Shown here in pieces: positions 53,315 to 61,099 of a DNA stretch of 64,000 nt. Under the pieces are notes generated by a model. It saw only the letters and a list, made by a program, of their open reading frames with translations. It was not told where the DNA came from and ran no database searches. The stretch covers positions 1,425,329-1,489,328 of the forward strand of contig NZ_LFMD02000002.1 in the NCBI RefSeq assembly GCF_015776785.2, given 5' to 3'. How positions within the stretch are numbered: position 1 is the stretch's first letter; each line of letters opens with the position of its first letter. The stretch comes from Kitasatospora sp. SUK 42 (GTDB lineage: Bacteria; Actinomycetota; Actinomycetes; Streptomycetales; Streptomycetaceae). Both the position numbers and the translations under genes were made by a program.

Positions 53315-53875
53315 ATGCACGTCTTCCTTGAGACCGAACGGCTCCTGCTGCGCCCGTTCACCGAAGCCGACGCCGACCACCTCTTCGCGCTGGACAACGA
53401 CCCCGAGGTCATGCGCTTCATCAACGGCGGCAAGCCGACCAGCCGGGAGGCGGTCCAGGCGAGGATCCTGCCGCGCCTGCTCCACGACCACCCGTGTTTC
53501 GGCACCCGCGGCTACTGGGCCACCGAGGAGAAGGCCACCGGCGTCTTCCTCGGCTGGTTCGAGTTCCGCCCCCTCGACGATCACAGCCCCGCCGTCGTCG
53601 AGCTCGGCTACCGGCTGAACCGGGCGGCGTGGGGCAAGGGCTACGCCACGGAGGGATCGCGGGACCTGATCCACAAGGGCTTCACCGACCTCAGCGTGGA
53701 ACGGGTCACGGCGAACACCATGACCGTCAACACCCGCTCCCGGCGCGTGATGGAGAAGTCCGGCCTGTCCTTCCTCCGCAGCTTCACCGGCGACTGGCCG
53801 GAGTCGATCCCGGGTTCCGAACATGGTGAAGTCGAGTACGAACTCACCCGAACCGAGTGGCAGCAGCGCCAGTAG
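53315..53875 (+). CDS. RimJ/RimL-type GNAT acetyltransferase
   Basis: 186 residues. It starts HVFLETERLLLRPFTEADAD as RimJ-like GNAT proteins do; motif A is ELGYRLNRAAWGKGYATEGS and motif B is VTANTMTVNTRSRRVMEKSG. It transfers acetyl to an amine of a protein N-terminus or small molecule; the target is unknown. ATG 53315 has AAGGA upstream. A double-hairpin repeat and a terminator follow its stop. Confidence 0.9.
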   Translation: MHVFLETERLLLRPFTEADADHLFALDNDPEVMRFINGGKPTSREAVQARILPRLLHDHPCFGTRGYWATEEKATGVFLGWFEFRPLDDHSPAVVELGYRLNRAAWGKGYATEGSRDLIHKGFTDLSVERVTANTMTVNTRSRRVMEKSGLSFLRSFTGDWPESIPGSEHGEVEYELTRTEWQQRQ

Positions 53876-53880
53876 ACGCC

Positions 53881-53963
53881 TGCGCAGGAAGTCGGCCAAG
53901 CCGACTTCCTGCGCACGAAGCCCGGGGGCAACGTCGCCGCTTCGGCGGGGCCGAAGCGGCGAC
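53881..53963. repeat. Double-hairpin repeat, copy A
   Basis: Two perfect hairpins. TGCGCAGGAAGTCGGC (53881-53896) pairs with GCCGACTTCCTGCGCA (53900-53915) over a 3-base loop. After 17 bases, GTCGCCGCTTCGGC (53933-53946) pairs with GCCGAAGCGGCGAC (53950-53963), again with a 3-base loop. The same two stems in the same order and orientation recur at 54,627-54,715, on the other side of the NUDIX gene. Confidence 0.9.
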
Positions 53964-53970
53964 GGGCGAC

Positions 53971-54012
53971 AAGGCCCCGCCCGCCCCTTCGCTGGGCCGG
54001 GCGGGGGCTTTC
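53971..54012 (+). terminator. Terminator-like hairpin after the GNAT gene
   Basis: AAGGCCCCGCCCG (from 53971) pairs with CGGGCGGGGGCTTT (to about 54012) with one mismatch and ends in TTT. It lies just beyond repeat copy A, between the convergent GNAT and NUDIX genes. Confidence 0.65.
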
Positions 54013-54026
54013 GCCGTCATGGCTCT

Positions 54027-54497
54027 CTACCCCAGGTACGGAGTCGCCCGGTGCTCCAGGAAGTGCTGGAGCCGGAGCTGCTGGGAGTGATGCATCGGCA
54101 GATCCCCGATGTCGCCTGGGGCTACGAACCGGAGATCGGTGGACTCGTCCGAGATCCGGAGTTCCCCGCCCGTGATGCGCGCGGTGAAGCAGACGTTGAA
54201 CTGCTGCCGAACCTCGCCGTCCGAGTAGGCGATCACGTGTCGGGGGTCGGTGTACGTGCCGACCAGTCCAGTGATTTCGACGTCGAGGCCGGTCTCCTCC
54301 CTTACCTCCCGAACGGCCGTACCCGGAAGTGACTCACCGAGGTCCATCGTTCCGCCCGGCAGCGCGTACAGGCCGTTGTCGGTGCGCCGTTGGAGCAGGA
54401 TGCGCCCTTCGCCATCGGTCACCACGGCGGACGCTGCCACCACCAGCCGGTTCGGCTTGGGCGCGTTGGGGTCGTCGTAGAACTCGGTCCGTGCCAC
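54027..54497 (-). CDS. NUDIX hydrolase
   Basis: 156 residues. A complete Nudix box, G-x5-E-x7-REVREETGL, is at 49-71 (starting GTMDLGESLPGTAVREVREE). It hydrolyses nucleoside-diphosphate-X substrates; which one is unknown. GTG 54497 (VARTEFYDDPNAPKPNRLVV) is the natural start. The gene is bracketed by the two double-hairpin repeat copies. Confidence 0.92.
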   Translation of the reverse strand: MARTEFYDDPNAPKPNRLVVAASAVVTDGEGRILLQRRTDNGLYALPGGTMDLGESLPGTAVREVREETGLDVEITGLVGTYTDPRHVIAYSDGEVRQQFNVCFTARITGGELRISDESTDLRFVAPGDIGDLPMHHSQQLRLQHFLEHRATPYLG

Positions 54498-54626
54498 GTG
54501 ATCAGCTCTCCTCAACCGGTAGGGCGGCGTTCCACACTGCATCGAAGCTCGCAGCATAGGTATCGAACAGCGCCCCCAGGCCTCCTGGGGGCGCGGGCCT
54601 GCTTCACCCTGCACACCGAGGCCGGG

Positions 54627-54715
54627 CTTCGTGCGCAGGAAGTCGGATCGGCCGACTTCCTGCGCACGAAGGGCTCTGAGCGACGTCGCCGCTTCGGCGG
54701 GGCCGAAGCGGCGAC
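54627..54715. repeat. Double-hairpin repeat, copy B
   Basis: The first stem is longer than in copy A: CTTCGTGCGCAGGAAGTCGG (54627-54646) pairs perfectly over 20 bp with 54652-54671. The second stem, GTCGCCGCTTCGGC (54685-54698) with GCCGAAGCGGCGAC (54702-54715), is identical to copy A, and the stems are similarly spaced. Copies A and B are direct repeats about 750 bases apart. Confidence 0.9.
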
Positions 54716-54745
54716 GGGCGACCAGAGGGTGGGGGCATCGGGTGG

Positions 54746-55849
54746 CTATGCGGGGTGGGGGGTGCGGAAGACGGTGGTGAGGAGTCGGTCGAGGGCCTTG
54801 GGGAACTCCTGGGCCGGGTCCGAGTCCGTGTCGCCGGTGGTCAGGCCGGCGGTGAGGGTCCTGGTGCCGTCGAAGGAGCTGATCATCAGGGCGCCGTAGC
54901 CGCCGGGGGCGCCGCCGTTGTGGTGGACGATGGTGCCGCCTTCGGGGCCGAGGTCCTGGACGAACAGGCCCAGACCGTAGCCGAGCATCCCGTGGGGCTT
55001 GCGCATCTCGTCGAGCAGCGGGGCGGGCAGGAGCCTGCCGCCGAGCAGGGCGGCGAAGAAGACTTGCAGGTCCCGGGTGGTCGAGATCATGTCTCCGGCG
55101 CCGACCAGCAGGGAGAGGTTCTGGCGGCTGACGTCGACGACCTTCCACTCCTCCCCGTCCTGGTAGCGGTAGTAGCCGTGGGCGTGCGGGCCGGGGATGT
55201 CCGGCGAGTCGCCGGGCACCACGGTGCCGTGCAGGCCGAGCGGTTGCAGGATGCGCCGCCGCATCTCCTCTGCGTACGGCCGGCCGGCAACCTGCTCGAT
55301 CAGCAGCACGGCCAGCGTGTAGTTGGTGTTGGAGTAGCTCTGGTCCGCCCCCGGCTCGAAGCGGGCCGGCTCGGACAGCGCGAACCGGACGAGTTCCTCG
55401 GGCCGGTAGCTGTGGAACCGGTTGTCCACCCACGGTTTGCCCACCGAGGGGAGCCCGGGCACGAACGTCCCGTCGGGGTCCAGTTCGCCGGTGCAGTTGT
55501 GGACGCCGCTGGTGTGCTGCAACAACATCCGCACGGTGATGCGCCCGTCCAGCCCGAACCCGGTCAGGTGGTCGGCCACCGGGGTGTCCAGCGTGATCGC
55601 GCCCTCGGCCACCAGGTGCAGCACCAGGGTGGCGACGAAGGTCTTGGTGGTGCTGCCGATCCAGAACTGCCCCTCCGTCGACGGCTTGGCGCTCCCGCCG
55701 AGCTCGTGCACTCCGGCGCTGCCAACCCACTCGCCGCGTTCGTCGCGCACCCGCAGCTGCACTCCGGCGAAGCCGGCGTCGACGAACTCCTGGGCGGCCT
55801 TCTGCAGTTCGGGGCGTTCCTGGGCCGCGTTGTGCTGGACGGTGCTCAT
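54746..55849 (-). CDS. Serine hydrolase of the beta-lactamase/DD-peptidase family
   Basis: 367 residues. The class C-type motifs are S66-x-x-K69 in IGSTTKTF, Y-x-N in DQSYSNTNYTLAVLL and H-x-G in VHHNGGAPGGYG. There is no signal peptide, so it is probably a cytoplasmic esterase or peptidase rather than a cell-wall enzyme. MLLQHTSGVHNCTG is a further family mark. ATG 55849 is followed by a polar N-terminus. It precedes a DUF4097 gene by 53 bases on the same strand. Confidence 0.88.
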   Translation of the reverse strand: MSTVQHNAAQERPELQKAAQEFVDAGFAGVQLRVRDERGEWVGSAGVHELGGSAKPSTEGQFWIGSTTKTFVATLVLHLVAEGAITLDTPVADHLTGFGLDGRITVRMLLQHTSGVHNCTGELDPDGTFVPGLPSVGKPWVDNRFHSYRPEELVRFALSEPARFEPGADQSYSNTNYTLAVLLIEQVAGRPYAEEMRRRILQPLGLHGTVVPGDSPDIPGPHAHGYYRYQDGEEWKVVDVSRQNLSLLVGAGDMISTTRDLQVFFAALLGGRLLPAPLLDEMRKPHGMLGYGLGLFVQDLGPEGGTIVHHNGGAPGGYGALMISSFDGTRTLTAGLTTGDTDSDPAQEFPKALDRLLTTVFRTPHPA

Positions 55850-55902
55850 GATCGTTCCTTCTCTCGCGGTGGTGGGGCCGGTTCGGTCGTGCCAGCCGGT
55901 GC

Positions 55903-56568
55903 TCAGAGGCTGCGGGCGGTGATGTCGCCGTGGGCGGTGGTCGCGTGGATGGCGAGCTCGGTCTCGCCGGTGTTCCGGAGCGCGTTGTGGATGCGGCCGT
56001 AGCCGGTGCCGGCGTCCATGGCGGCGGAGACGCCGCGGGCGGCGTCGACCTCGATCCGGCCCAGCTCGGTGCGCAGGGTGACGGTGCCGCGCACGGCCTC
56101 GGTGATGCGGATGTCGCCCTTCTGGGTGGTGATCTCGGCGGGGCCGCCGAGGCGGCCGACCGTGATGTCGCCGAGCTGGAGGGCGATCCGGGCGCCGGCG
56201 GTCTCGTCGAGCTTGACGGTGCCCTGCGCGGCCTCGTAGTCGACGTCGCCGAGGCGGCCGACGCCCCGGAGTTCGGCCATGGCCGCCTTCGCCTCGACCC
56301 GGGAGCCGGCCGGCAGCTGGACGGTCACCTCGACGGATCCCGAGCTGCCGAGGATCCGGTTCTTCGGCTCCGGGGTCTCGATCCGCAGGACGCCGTCGGC
56401 GTAGGTGACCTCGATCCGCTCGGCCGCCTTCACGTCGCGGCTCTTCGTGGCGTCGGCGGGCAGAACCTCGACCGTGGTGTCGGCCCGGTCGGCGGCGATG
56501 AGGCGGATGTGCCCGGCGGGGATGTCCAGGACGGCGGTGACGGGGGCGGTGGTGTCGAACTTCTGCAT
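55903..56568 (-). CDS. DUF4097-family beta-strand repeat protein
   Basis: 221 residues of short repeating beta-strands: IPAGHIRLIAADRADTTVEV, VEVTVQLPAGSRVEAKAAMA, LQLGDITVGRLGGPAEITTQ, TELGRIEVDAARGVSAAMDA. This is the DUF4097/adhesin-like beta-helix family; function is unknown and it has no signal peptide. ATG 56568 follows GGAGACC. The divergent HTH regulator across a 244-base region rich in GTTGC repeats may control it. Confidence 0.85.
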   Translation of the reverse strand: MQKFDTTAPVTAVLDIPAGHIRLIAADRADTTVEVLPADATKSRDVKAAERIEVTYADGVLRIETPEPKNRILGSSGSVEVTVQLPAGSRVEAKAAMAELRGVGRLGDVDYEAAQGTVKLDETAGARIALQLGDITVGRLGGPAEITTQKGDIRITEAVRGTVTLRTELGRIEVDAARGVSAAMDAGTGYGRIHNALRNTGETELAIHATTAHGDITARSL

Positions 56569-56704
56569 CGCGGTCTCCCTCTTCGGTGGCGGCGAGCCCC
56601 TCGGCCCGGTGCTTTCTGATGACAGAAACGCTACGTTGCGTTCATGACTCTGGCAACCAATTCGTTGCGCACAATCACCATCAATGCAGGTCACTGGCGA
56701 TAAA

Positions 56705-56760
56705 TCATTGCAACGGTCTCAGGCGTAACGCAACGAGCGAAGCCCAGATCGTTGCAATGA
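56705..56760. promoter_or_regulatory. Inverted repeat TCATTGCAACG in a divergent promoter
   Basis: TCATTGCAACG (56705-56715) and CGTTGCAATGA (56750-56760) are perfect 11-bp complements. Related GTTGC/GCAAC half-sites also occur around 56,634, 56,653, 56,662 and 56,730. The cluster lies 50-180 bases upstream of the HTH regulator and between it and the DUF4097 gene, which fits an autoregulated operator array. Confidence 0.65.
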
Positions 56761-56812
56761 ACTGGACGTTAACGCTATGCTGGGGCGACCGCACGCCACG
56801 AAGGAGACCGCG

Positions 56813-57547
56813 ATGCCGGGAGGCAGACTCACCCAGCAGGAACGCCAGCAGATCGCGCTGGGACTGGCCGACGGCCTCGCCTACGCGGAGATCGCCAGGC
56901 GCCTCGACCGCCCGACCTCCACCATCACGCGCGAGGTCATGCGCAACGGCGGCCCCACCGCCTACCGCGCCGACCTCGCCCAGCGCGCCACCTCGCACCG
57001 CGCCCAGCGCCGCAGGCAGAGCGAGGCCAAGGACCCGGCCGCCTCCCCGCAGGCCCACGGGCGCGACGCCGAGGCGGTACGCGCGTACGAGGAGGTGTTC
57101 ACCACCGTCCTCATGCAGTCGGGCACGCCCAAGATGATGGCCCGGGTGCTGTCCTGCCTCTTCACCACCGACGCGGGCAGCCTCACCGCCGCCGAACTCG
57201 CCCAGCGTCTCCAGGTCAGCCCGGCGTCCGTCTCCAAGGCGGTCGCGTACCTGGAGAGCCAGGGCCTCGTCCGCCGGGAACGCGACGAGCGCCGCCGCGA
57301 GCGCTACGTCGTCGACGACGACGTCTGGTACCAGTCGATGATGGCCAGCGCCCACGGCACCGCCCAACTCGCCGTCATCGCACGGCAGGGCGTCGGCGTC
57401 CTCGTCCCGGACACCCCGGCGGCCGCCCGCATGGAGAACGTCGCCCGCTTCCTCGACTTCGTCTCCGAGGCCATCGCCCGCGCCGCCGACCAGGCCCGCG
57501 AGGTCCTCCACACCAAGCCCGAGCCGGCCCTCAACGGCGGCGGGTGA
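56813..57547 (+). CDS. Regulator fusing an IS30-type HTH (HTH_38) to a MarR/GbsR-like domain
   Basis: 244 residues. Residues 5-60 (RLTQQERQQIALGLADGLAY, ARRLDRPTSTITREVMRNGG, YRADLAQ) match the HTH_38 domain at the N-terminus of IS30 transposases. Residues ~85-200 are a MarR/GbsR-like winged helix (LTAAELAQRLQVSPASVSKA, LVRRERDERRRERYVVDDDV). The DDE transposase core is absent, so this is a captured DNA-binding domain, not a transposase. It probably binds the GTTGC repeats upstream. It converges on the acetyltransferase gene of the FXS locus with only a 21-base gap. The ATG follows AAGGAG. Confidence 0.85.
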   Translation: MPGGRLTQQERQQIALGLADGLAYAEIARRLDRPTSTITREVMRNGGPTAYRADLAQRATSHRAQRRRQSEAKDPAASPQAHGRDAEAVRAYEEVFTTVLMQSGTPKMMARVLSCLFTTDAGSLTAAELAQRLQVSPASVSKAVAYLESQGLVRRERDERRRERYVVDDDVWYQSMMASAHGTAQLAVIARQGVGVLVPDTPAAARMENVARFLDFVSEAIARAADQAREVLHTKPEPALNGGG

Positions 57548-57568
57548 CCGCGCCCCGGGGGAGAGGAA

Positions 57569-58411
57569 TCAGGCGAGGCCCCGGCGGAGGATGTGGGTGG
57601 CGAGGTCCACGGCCTCCCGGACGGGGATGAGGTGGCACTCGGCGGAGCCTATGCGGGTGGTGGTGACGCCGGTGGCGACGCGCAGGACCCGGGCCCCGAG
57701 ATCGGCGAAGTGGAGATCGTCGAGGTAGGGGGCCCTGAAGGTGATCCAGCCCTCCGGCCCCCGGCACCGGAACTCGCTGATGCGGACGTCGGGCATCCGC
57801 AGGTCCGCGAGGTGGAAGGCGGTGAACCTCGCCATCGGGGCCCCGAGCATCAGCACCCGGGCGTCCAGGTCGTACAGCCGGCCGAGCGGGCTGTCCGGGC
57901 CGAGGTGGGAGGTGAGGGCGTGGTGCGCGGTGATCTCCCGCGCCAGGGGGCCGAGGGCCGCCCAGGAGGTCTGCGGGTGGCTGCTGCGCAGGGCGCCGGG
58001 ACGGGTGCGGATCTCCTCGGAGAGGGCGCCCATGGTCGGGGAACAGGGAGTGCCGACCGGGTCGTAGGGCGGCATCCCGTCGAGGTAGGCGGCGACCTCC
58101 CTCGGGGAGAGTCCGGCGATGGCGGCCTTATGGATCCGCGAGGTCGCCGAGTTCTCGGGGTTGGCGGTGTAGGCGACCAGCGTCCCTTCACTGCCCAGGG
58201 TGTCGAGCAGGGCGTCGGCCACCCCGGCCGCGCCGCCGGCCACCCAGCCGAGGGCGCGCAGGGACGCCTGGACGTGGAGCACCGTTCCCGGCCGGACGCC
58301 GAGTTCGGCGAGTCCTCTGGCCAACTGCCCGGTGGCGAGGGTGGTCCGGGCGCGGGCGGCACCAGTGAGGACGGCACCGGTGCGGGCGGTACGAGGCAGC
58401 ATGGTCGTCAT
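57569..58411 (-). CDS. AAC(3)-family acetyltransferase of the FXS locus
   Basis: 280 residues of the aminoglycoside N(3)-acetyltransferase fold. Family marks are HVQASLRALGWVAGGAAGV, RSSHPQTSWAALGPLAREIT and GPDSPLGRLYDLDARVLMLG, then FTAFHLAD. AAC(3) enzymes use acetyl-CoA to modify an amine. Here it starts seven bases after fxsB, and AAC(3)-like genes recur in FXS loci, so it may acetylate the peptide product or an associated molecule rather than an antibiotic (inference). Whether it confers aminoglycoside resistance cannot be judged from sequence. ATG 58411 is chosen because the longer frame overlaps fxsB. Confidence 0.87.
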   Translation of the reverse strand: MTTMLPRTARTGAVLTGAARARTTLATGQLARGLAELGVRPGTVLHVQASLRALGWVAGGAAGVADALLDTLGSEGTLVAYTANPENSATSRIHKAAIAGLSPREVAAYLDGMPPYDPVGTPCSPTMGALSEEIRTRPGALRSSHPQTSWAALGPLAREITAHHALTSHLGPDSPLGRLYDLDARVLMLGAPMARFTAFHLADLRMPDVRISEFRCRGPEGWITFRAPYLDDLHFADLGARVLRVATGVTTTRIGSAECHLIPVREAVDLATHILRRGLA

Positions 58412-58418
58412 ACCGGCA

Positions 58419-60818
58419 TCAGGCCCCCGTCGCACGGACGCGGCTGTGCTTCTCCCGCATCCGGTCGGCGGTCTGCTCGGCGGCCCTCGGCACCGGAACG
58501 GCGAGCCACGGGGTGAGGCTCTCCCGCATCCCCTCGGCGAACCGCAGCCCGACGCCCGTCAGCGCCCCCGACTCGACCAGCCGCTCGACCGCCTCCGCCG
58601 TGTACCGCCGCCAGAGCGCGAACTGCGCCCGCGCCCGGTCGGCGGCCTCAGCGGGAAGCCCGTCGTACGCGGCCGTCCGCGTGCCCCAGTACTCGGTGAC
58701 CGCCAGGTGCGCGTACGTGCCCTGGAGCAGACCCTCCAGCGGGCGCGGATCCGGCCGCCAGGGCGCGAAGTACAGCTGCTCGTCGGCCCGGTCGTAGAGG
58801 TCGAACAGGTCCAGGACGGCCCCCAGCTTCACGTGCTGGAACTCGTGCGCCAGCAGCAGCGCCAGCGTCGGCGCGGTGGCCGGCCGCGCGATGCCGACCG
58901 CCCCGAACGCCTGCCGCGCCGCCGAGCTGACGTCCCGTCCGGCCGGGCCGGGCCGCAGCGGGGTCACCGTCGACAGCCCCGCCCGGATGCCCTCCGCGTA
59001 CCCGGGCAGGTCGCGCCCGAGCAGCTCCCAGGCCTCGCGCAACGCGCCCGTCCAGCCCAGCAGTTCGCCCTCCGGAAGCCGCCCGGCCACCGGGTGGTCG
59101 TGGCTGTCCCGCAGCGGGTCGAGGTCCTCCAGCGCGACCGTCCAGCCCCCGGCCAGCCGGACCCGCCGCAGCGGCTGGTCGTAGGAGGTGAACACCGACC
59201 CGTCCTGGGCCCGCACCTCGAACCCGTCCGCCAGGCCGGTGACCACCGCTTCCCCGTCCGGTACGGCGATCCGCCCGAGCGTCGGCAGGTGCAGCCACCC
59301 GTCCCGCACCGGCACCGCGACCGCGTCCCCGCGCCCGGCCCGCACCGCCGCCGCGGCGGCCAGCGCGGCCAGCGGCCCGAGCCCGACGGAGAGGTCCCCG
59401 GCGAGCCGCCGGGCCGCCCAGGCGCGGGCGTACGGGTGCGCGAGGACGGCGTCCACGGCGGCGGGCGCACCCGCGTCGAGCGCCGACAGCAGGCCCCACG
59501 CCTCCGCGCTTCCCTGCCCGGAGGCGTCCCAGGCGGCGGCCAGCATCGCCCGGGTGAGCGCGAGTTGGGAGCGCGCGAGCGCGGAGACGGTGTCCGCTCC
59601 CCCGTACCCCCGGGCCAGTTCGTCGAGTTGCGCCGGAGTGAGCGCGGCCGGCAGCAGCGACTCCCCGCCCTGCGCTGGGATCGCCGCCGGAACGGCGGTG
59701 GAACCACCGTTCTCCGCAATGCCGTTGATGAGCTTCATGAGGTCACCGCAGTAGACGGAGGGATTGTCGAAGCCAGTGTCCGCCCGGTACCGGTGGGCGT
59801 ACAGCCCGCCACCACAGGAGCGGACCACCGGGCAGGCCCGGCAGGCCTCGCTCAGTCCGGCCAGTCCGGACTGCCGGGCCATGATGCCGGGGTGACGGGC
59901 GAGGTCGTCCAGGCTGTGCGCGAAAACGTTCATTCCGGTGGCGGGCGCGCCGTCGTACGCCGTCTTCAGGCTGTCGGCCTGCTCGAACTCCCCGTCCGTC
60001 TCCAGGACGGCGAGGTCCGAGGGCTCCAGCCCGAGCGACTCGGTGAGGCTGGAGAAGCCCCGCAGCGTCCGGTGCACGGATTCGAAGGTCCGGACGGCGA
60101 ACGGCCGCCCGTCCGATTCCCACAGCCTGTGGACGGTGAGCAGCCAGTCGGCGTACGGGGTCTCCCCGCCGCCCGGGAGCCGCTTCGGCGGCTCCTCCCA
60201 GGTGGCGTGCGGCAGCAGGAAGTCGACGGCCGGGGGCTCCAGTTCGGCCAGCGCCCGGTAGACCGCGGCCGGGTCGTTCTCGATGTCGACGGTGCACAGC
60301 AGCCCGGCGAACAGGTGCCGGTACTCGGGCGTGCTCAGCAGCTCGACCGCCCGCAGGACCTGGGGGTGGCTGCTGCGCCCGTCGGCGAAGCGCCGGTGGC
60401 GGTCGTTGGCGGCCCTGTCGCCGTCCAGCGAGATGCCGACCTTCACACCCAGTTCGGCGAAGAGTTCGCAGTAGGCACGGGAGAGTTGGACGCCGTTGGT
60501 GTGGATCCGCAGGTCCAGCGCGCAGCCGGGGGGCAGTGCCGCCCGGAGCGCCTCGGCGGCGTGGCGCAGACGGTCCGGGCCGGCGAGCAGGGGCTCTCCC
60601 CCGTGCAGGACGACCCGGACAACGGGCAGCCGGTGGGCGGCGGCGTGTTCGCCGATCCGCTCGGCGACGGTGTTCAGGACTTCTTCACCGATGACCTTGG
60701 GACGTCGCCGCCAACTGGTGTCGGCGTGCTCGTACACGTAGCAGTGATCGCAGGCGAGATCACACCGGCTGTGGACCTTCACGACGAATTGGGTGAGAGG
60801 TCGCGGAGTTGGCGTCAT
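58419..60818 (-). CDS. fxsB: FxsB: cyclophane-forming radical SAM/SPASM maturase with HEXXH extension
   Basis: 799 residues. The radical SAM domain has C19-x3-C23-x2-C26 (SRCDLACDHCYVYE) and LHGGEPLL. A SPASM-type auxiliary cluster region follows, with Cys326, 329, 335 and 357 (CRACPVVRSCGGGLYAHRY). The C-terminal ~430 residues form the HEXXH-motif extension with H658-E-F-Q-H662 intact. FxsB enzymes cross-link the Phe of FxSxx precursors to the third residue, making a three-residue cyclophane. The fxsA precursor is 40 bases upstream and AAC(3) seven bases downstream: one operon. No clear ribosome-binding site precedes the ATG. Confidence 0.93.
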   Translation of the reverse strand: MTPTPRPLTQFVVKVHSRCDLACDHCYVYEHADTSWRRRPKVIGEEVLNTVAERIGEHAAAHRLPVVRVVLHGGEPLLAGPDRLRHAAEALRAALPPGCALDLRIHTNGVQLSRAYCELFAELGVKVGISLDGDRAANDRHRRFADGRSSHPQVLRAVELLSTPEYRHLFAGLLCTVDIENDPAAVYRALAELEPPAVDFLLPHATWEEPPKRLPGGGETPYADWLLTVHRLWESDGRPFAVRTFESVHRTLRGFSSLTESLGLEPSDLAVLETDGEFEQADSLKTAYDGAPATGMNVFAHSLDDLARHPGIMARQSGLAGLSEACRACPVVRSCGGGLYAHRYRADTGFDNPSVYCGDLMKLINGIAENGGSTAVPAAIPAQGGESLLPAALTPAQLDELARGYGGADTVSALARSQLALTRAMLAAAWDASGQGSAEAWGLLSALDAGAPAAVDAVLAHPYARAWAARRLAGDLSVGLGPLAALAAAAAVRAGRGDAVAVPVRDGWLHLPTLGRIAVPDGEAVVTGLADGFEVRAQDGSVFTSYDQPLRRVRLAGGWTVALEDLDPLRDSHDHPVAGRLPEGELLGWTGALREAWELLGRDLPGYAEGIRAGLSTVTPLRPGPAGRDVSSAARQAFGAVGIARPATAPTLALLLAHEFQHVKLGAVLDLFDLYDRADEQLYFAPWRPDPRPLEGLLQGTYAHLAVTEYWGTRTAAYDGLPAEAADRARAQFALWRRYTAEAVERLVESGALTGVGLRFAEGMRESLTPWLAVPVPRAAEQTADRMREKHSRVRATGA

Positions 60819-60858
60819 GGTCGATCGGATTCAGCGGAGCCGACGTCGGGTCGGCCGA

Positions 60859-61056
60859 TCAGATGGAGGAGTTGAAGGCGGCGACCGGAACGCCGGCTCC
60901 GGTGTCGGGGAGGGCGCGGCGGAGCCTGGCGGCGAGTTCCTCCGCGCCCAGTCGGGCGAGGTCGTCCAGCGACGGCCGGTCGTCGCCCTGAGCCTGCGGA
61001 GCCTGCTGAGGCGACGTCAGTTCAGTGCGGGGAATGGTGTCCAGTGCGGGTGTCAT
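60859..61056 (-). CDS. fxsA: FxsA: FxSxx-COOH cyclophane RiPP precursor peptide
   Basis: 65 residues, starting MTPALDTIPRTELTSPQ and ending VPVAAFNSSI. The C-terminus F61-N62-S63-S64-I65 fits the FxSxx-COOH signature exactly. The probable cross-link joins the Phe61 ring to the beta-carbon of Ser63. The leader contains an acidic helical segment (SLDDLARLGAEELAARLRRA) that likely binds FxsB. GGAAGAG precedes ATG 61056. The upstream in-frame extension has no family resemblance. There is no obvious export signal, so the product may stay in the cell or need a separate protease. Confidence 0.93.
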   Translation of the reverse strand: MTPALDTIPRTELTSPQQAPQAQGDDRPSLDDLARLGAEELAARLRRALPDTGAGVPVAAFNSSI

Positions 61057-61099
61057 GTTCGATTCTCTTCCGCGAAGGGGGTTAGAGAGAAGCACCGCC

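Noticed and set aside
53881-54715. Repeat-flanked NUDIX gene considered as a composite transposon
   Set aside because: No transposase gene lies between or beside the copies, the repeats are direct rather than inverted, and no target-site duplication is evident.
56813-57547. HTH_38 match considered as an IS30 transposase fragment
   Set aside because: The C-terminus is an intact winged-helix regulator, the reading frame is complete and there are no IS30 inverted repeats nearby.
57569-61056. FXS genes considered as part of a larger antibiotic cluster
   Set aside because: No polyketide, nonribosomal-peptide, transporter or immunity genes of a conventional cluster lie on either side within the window.
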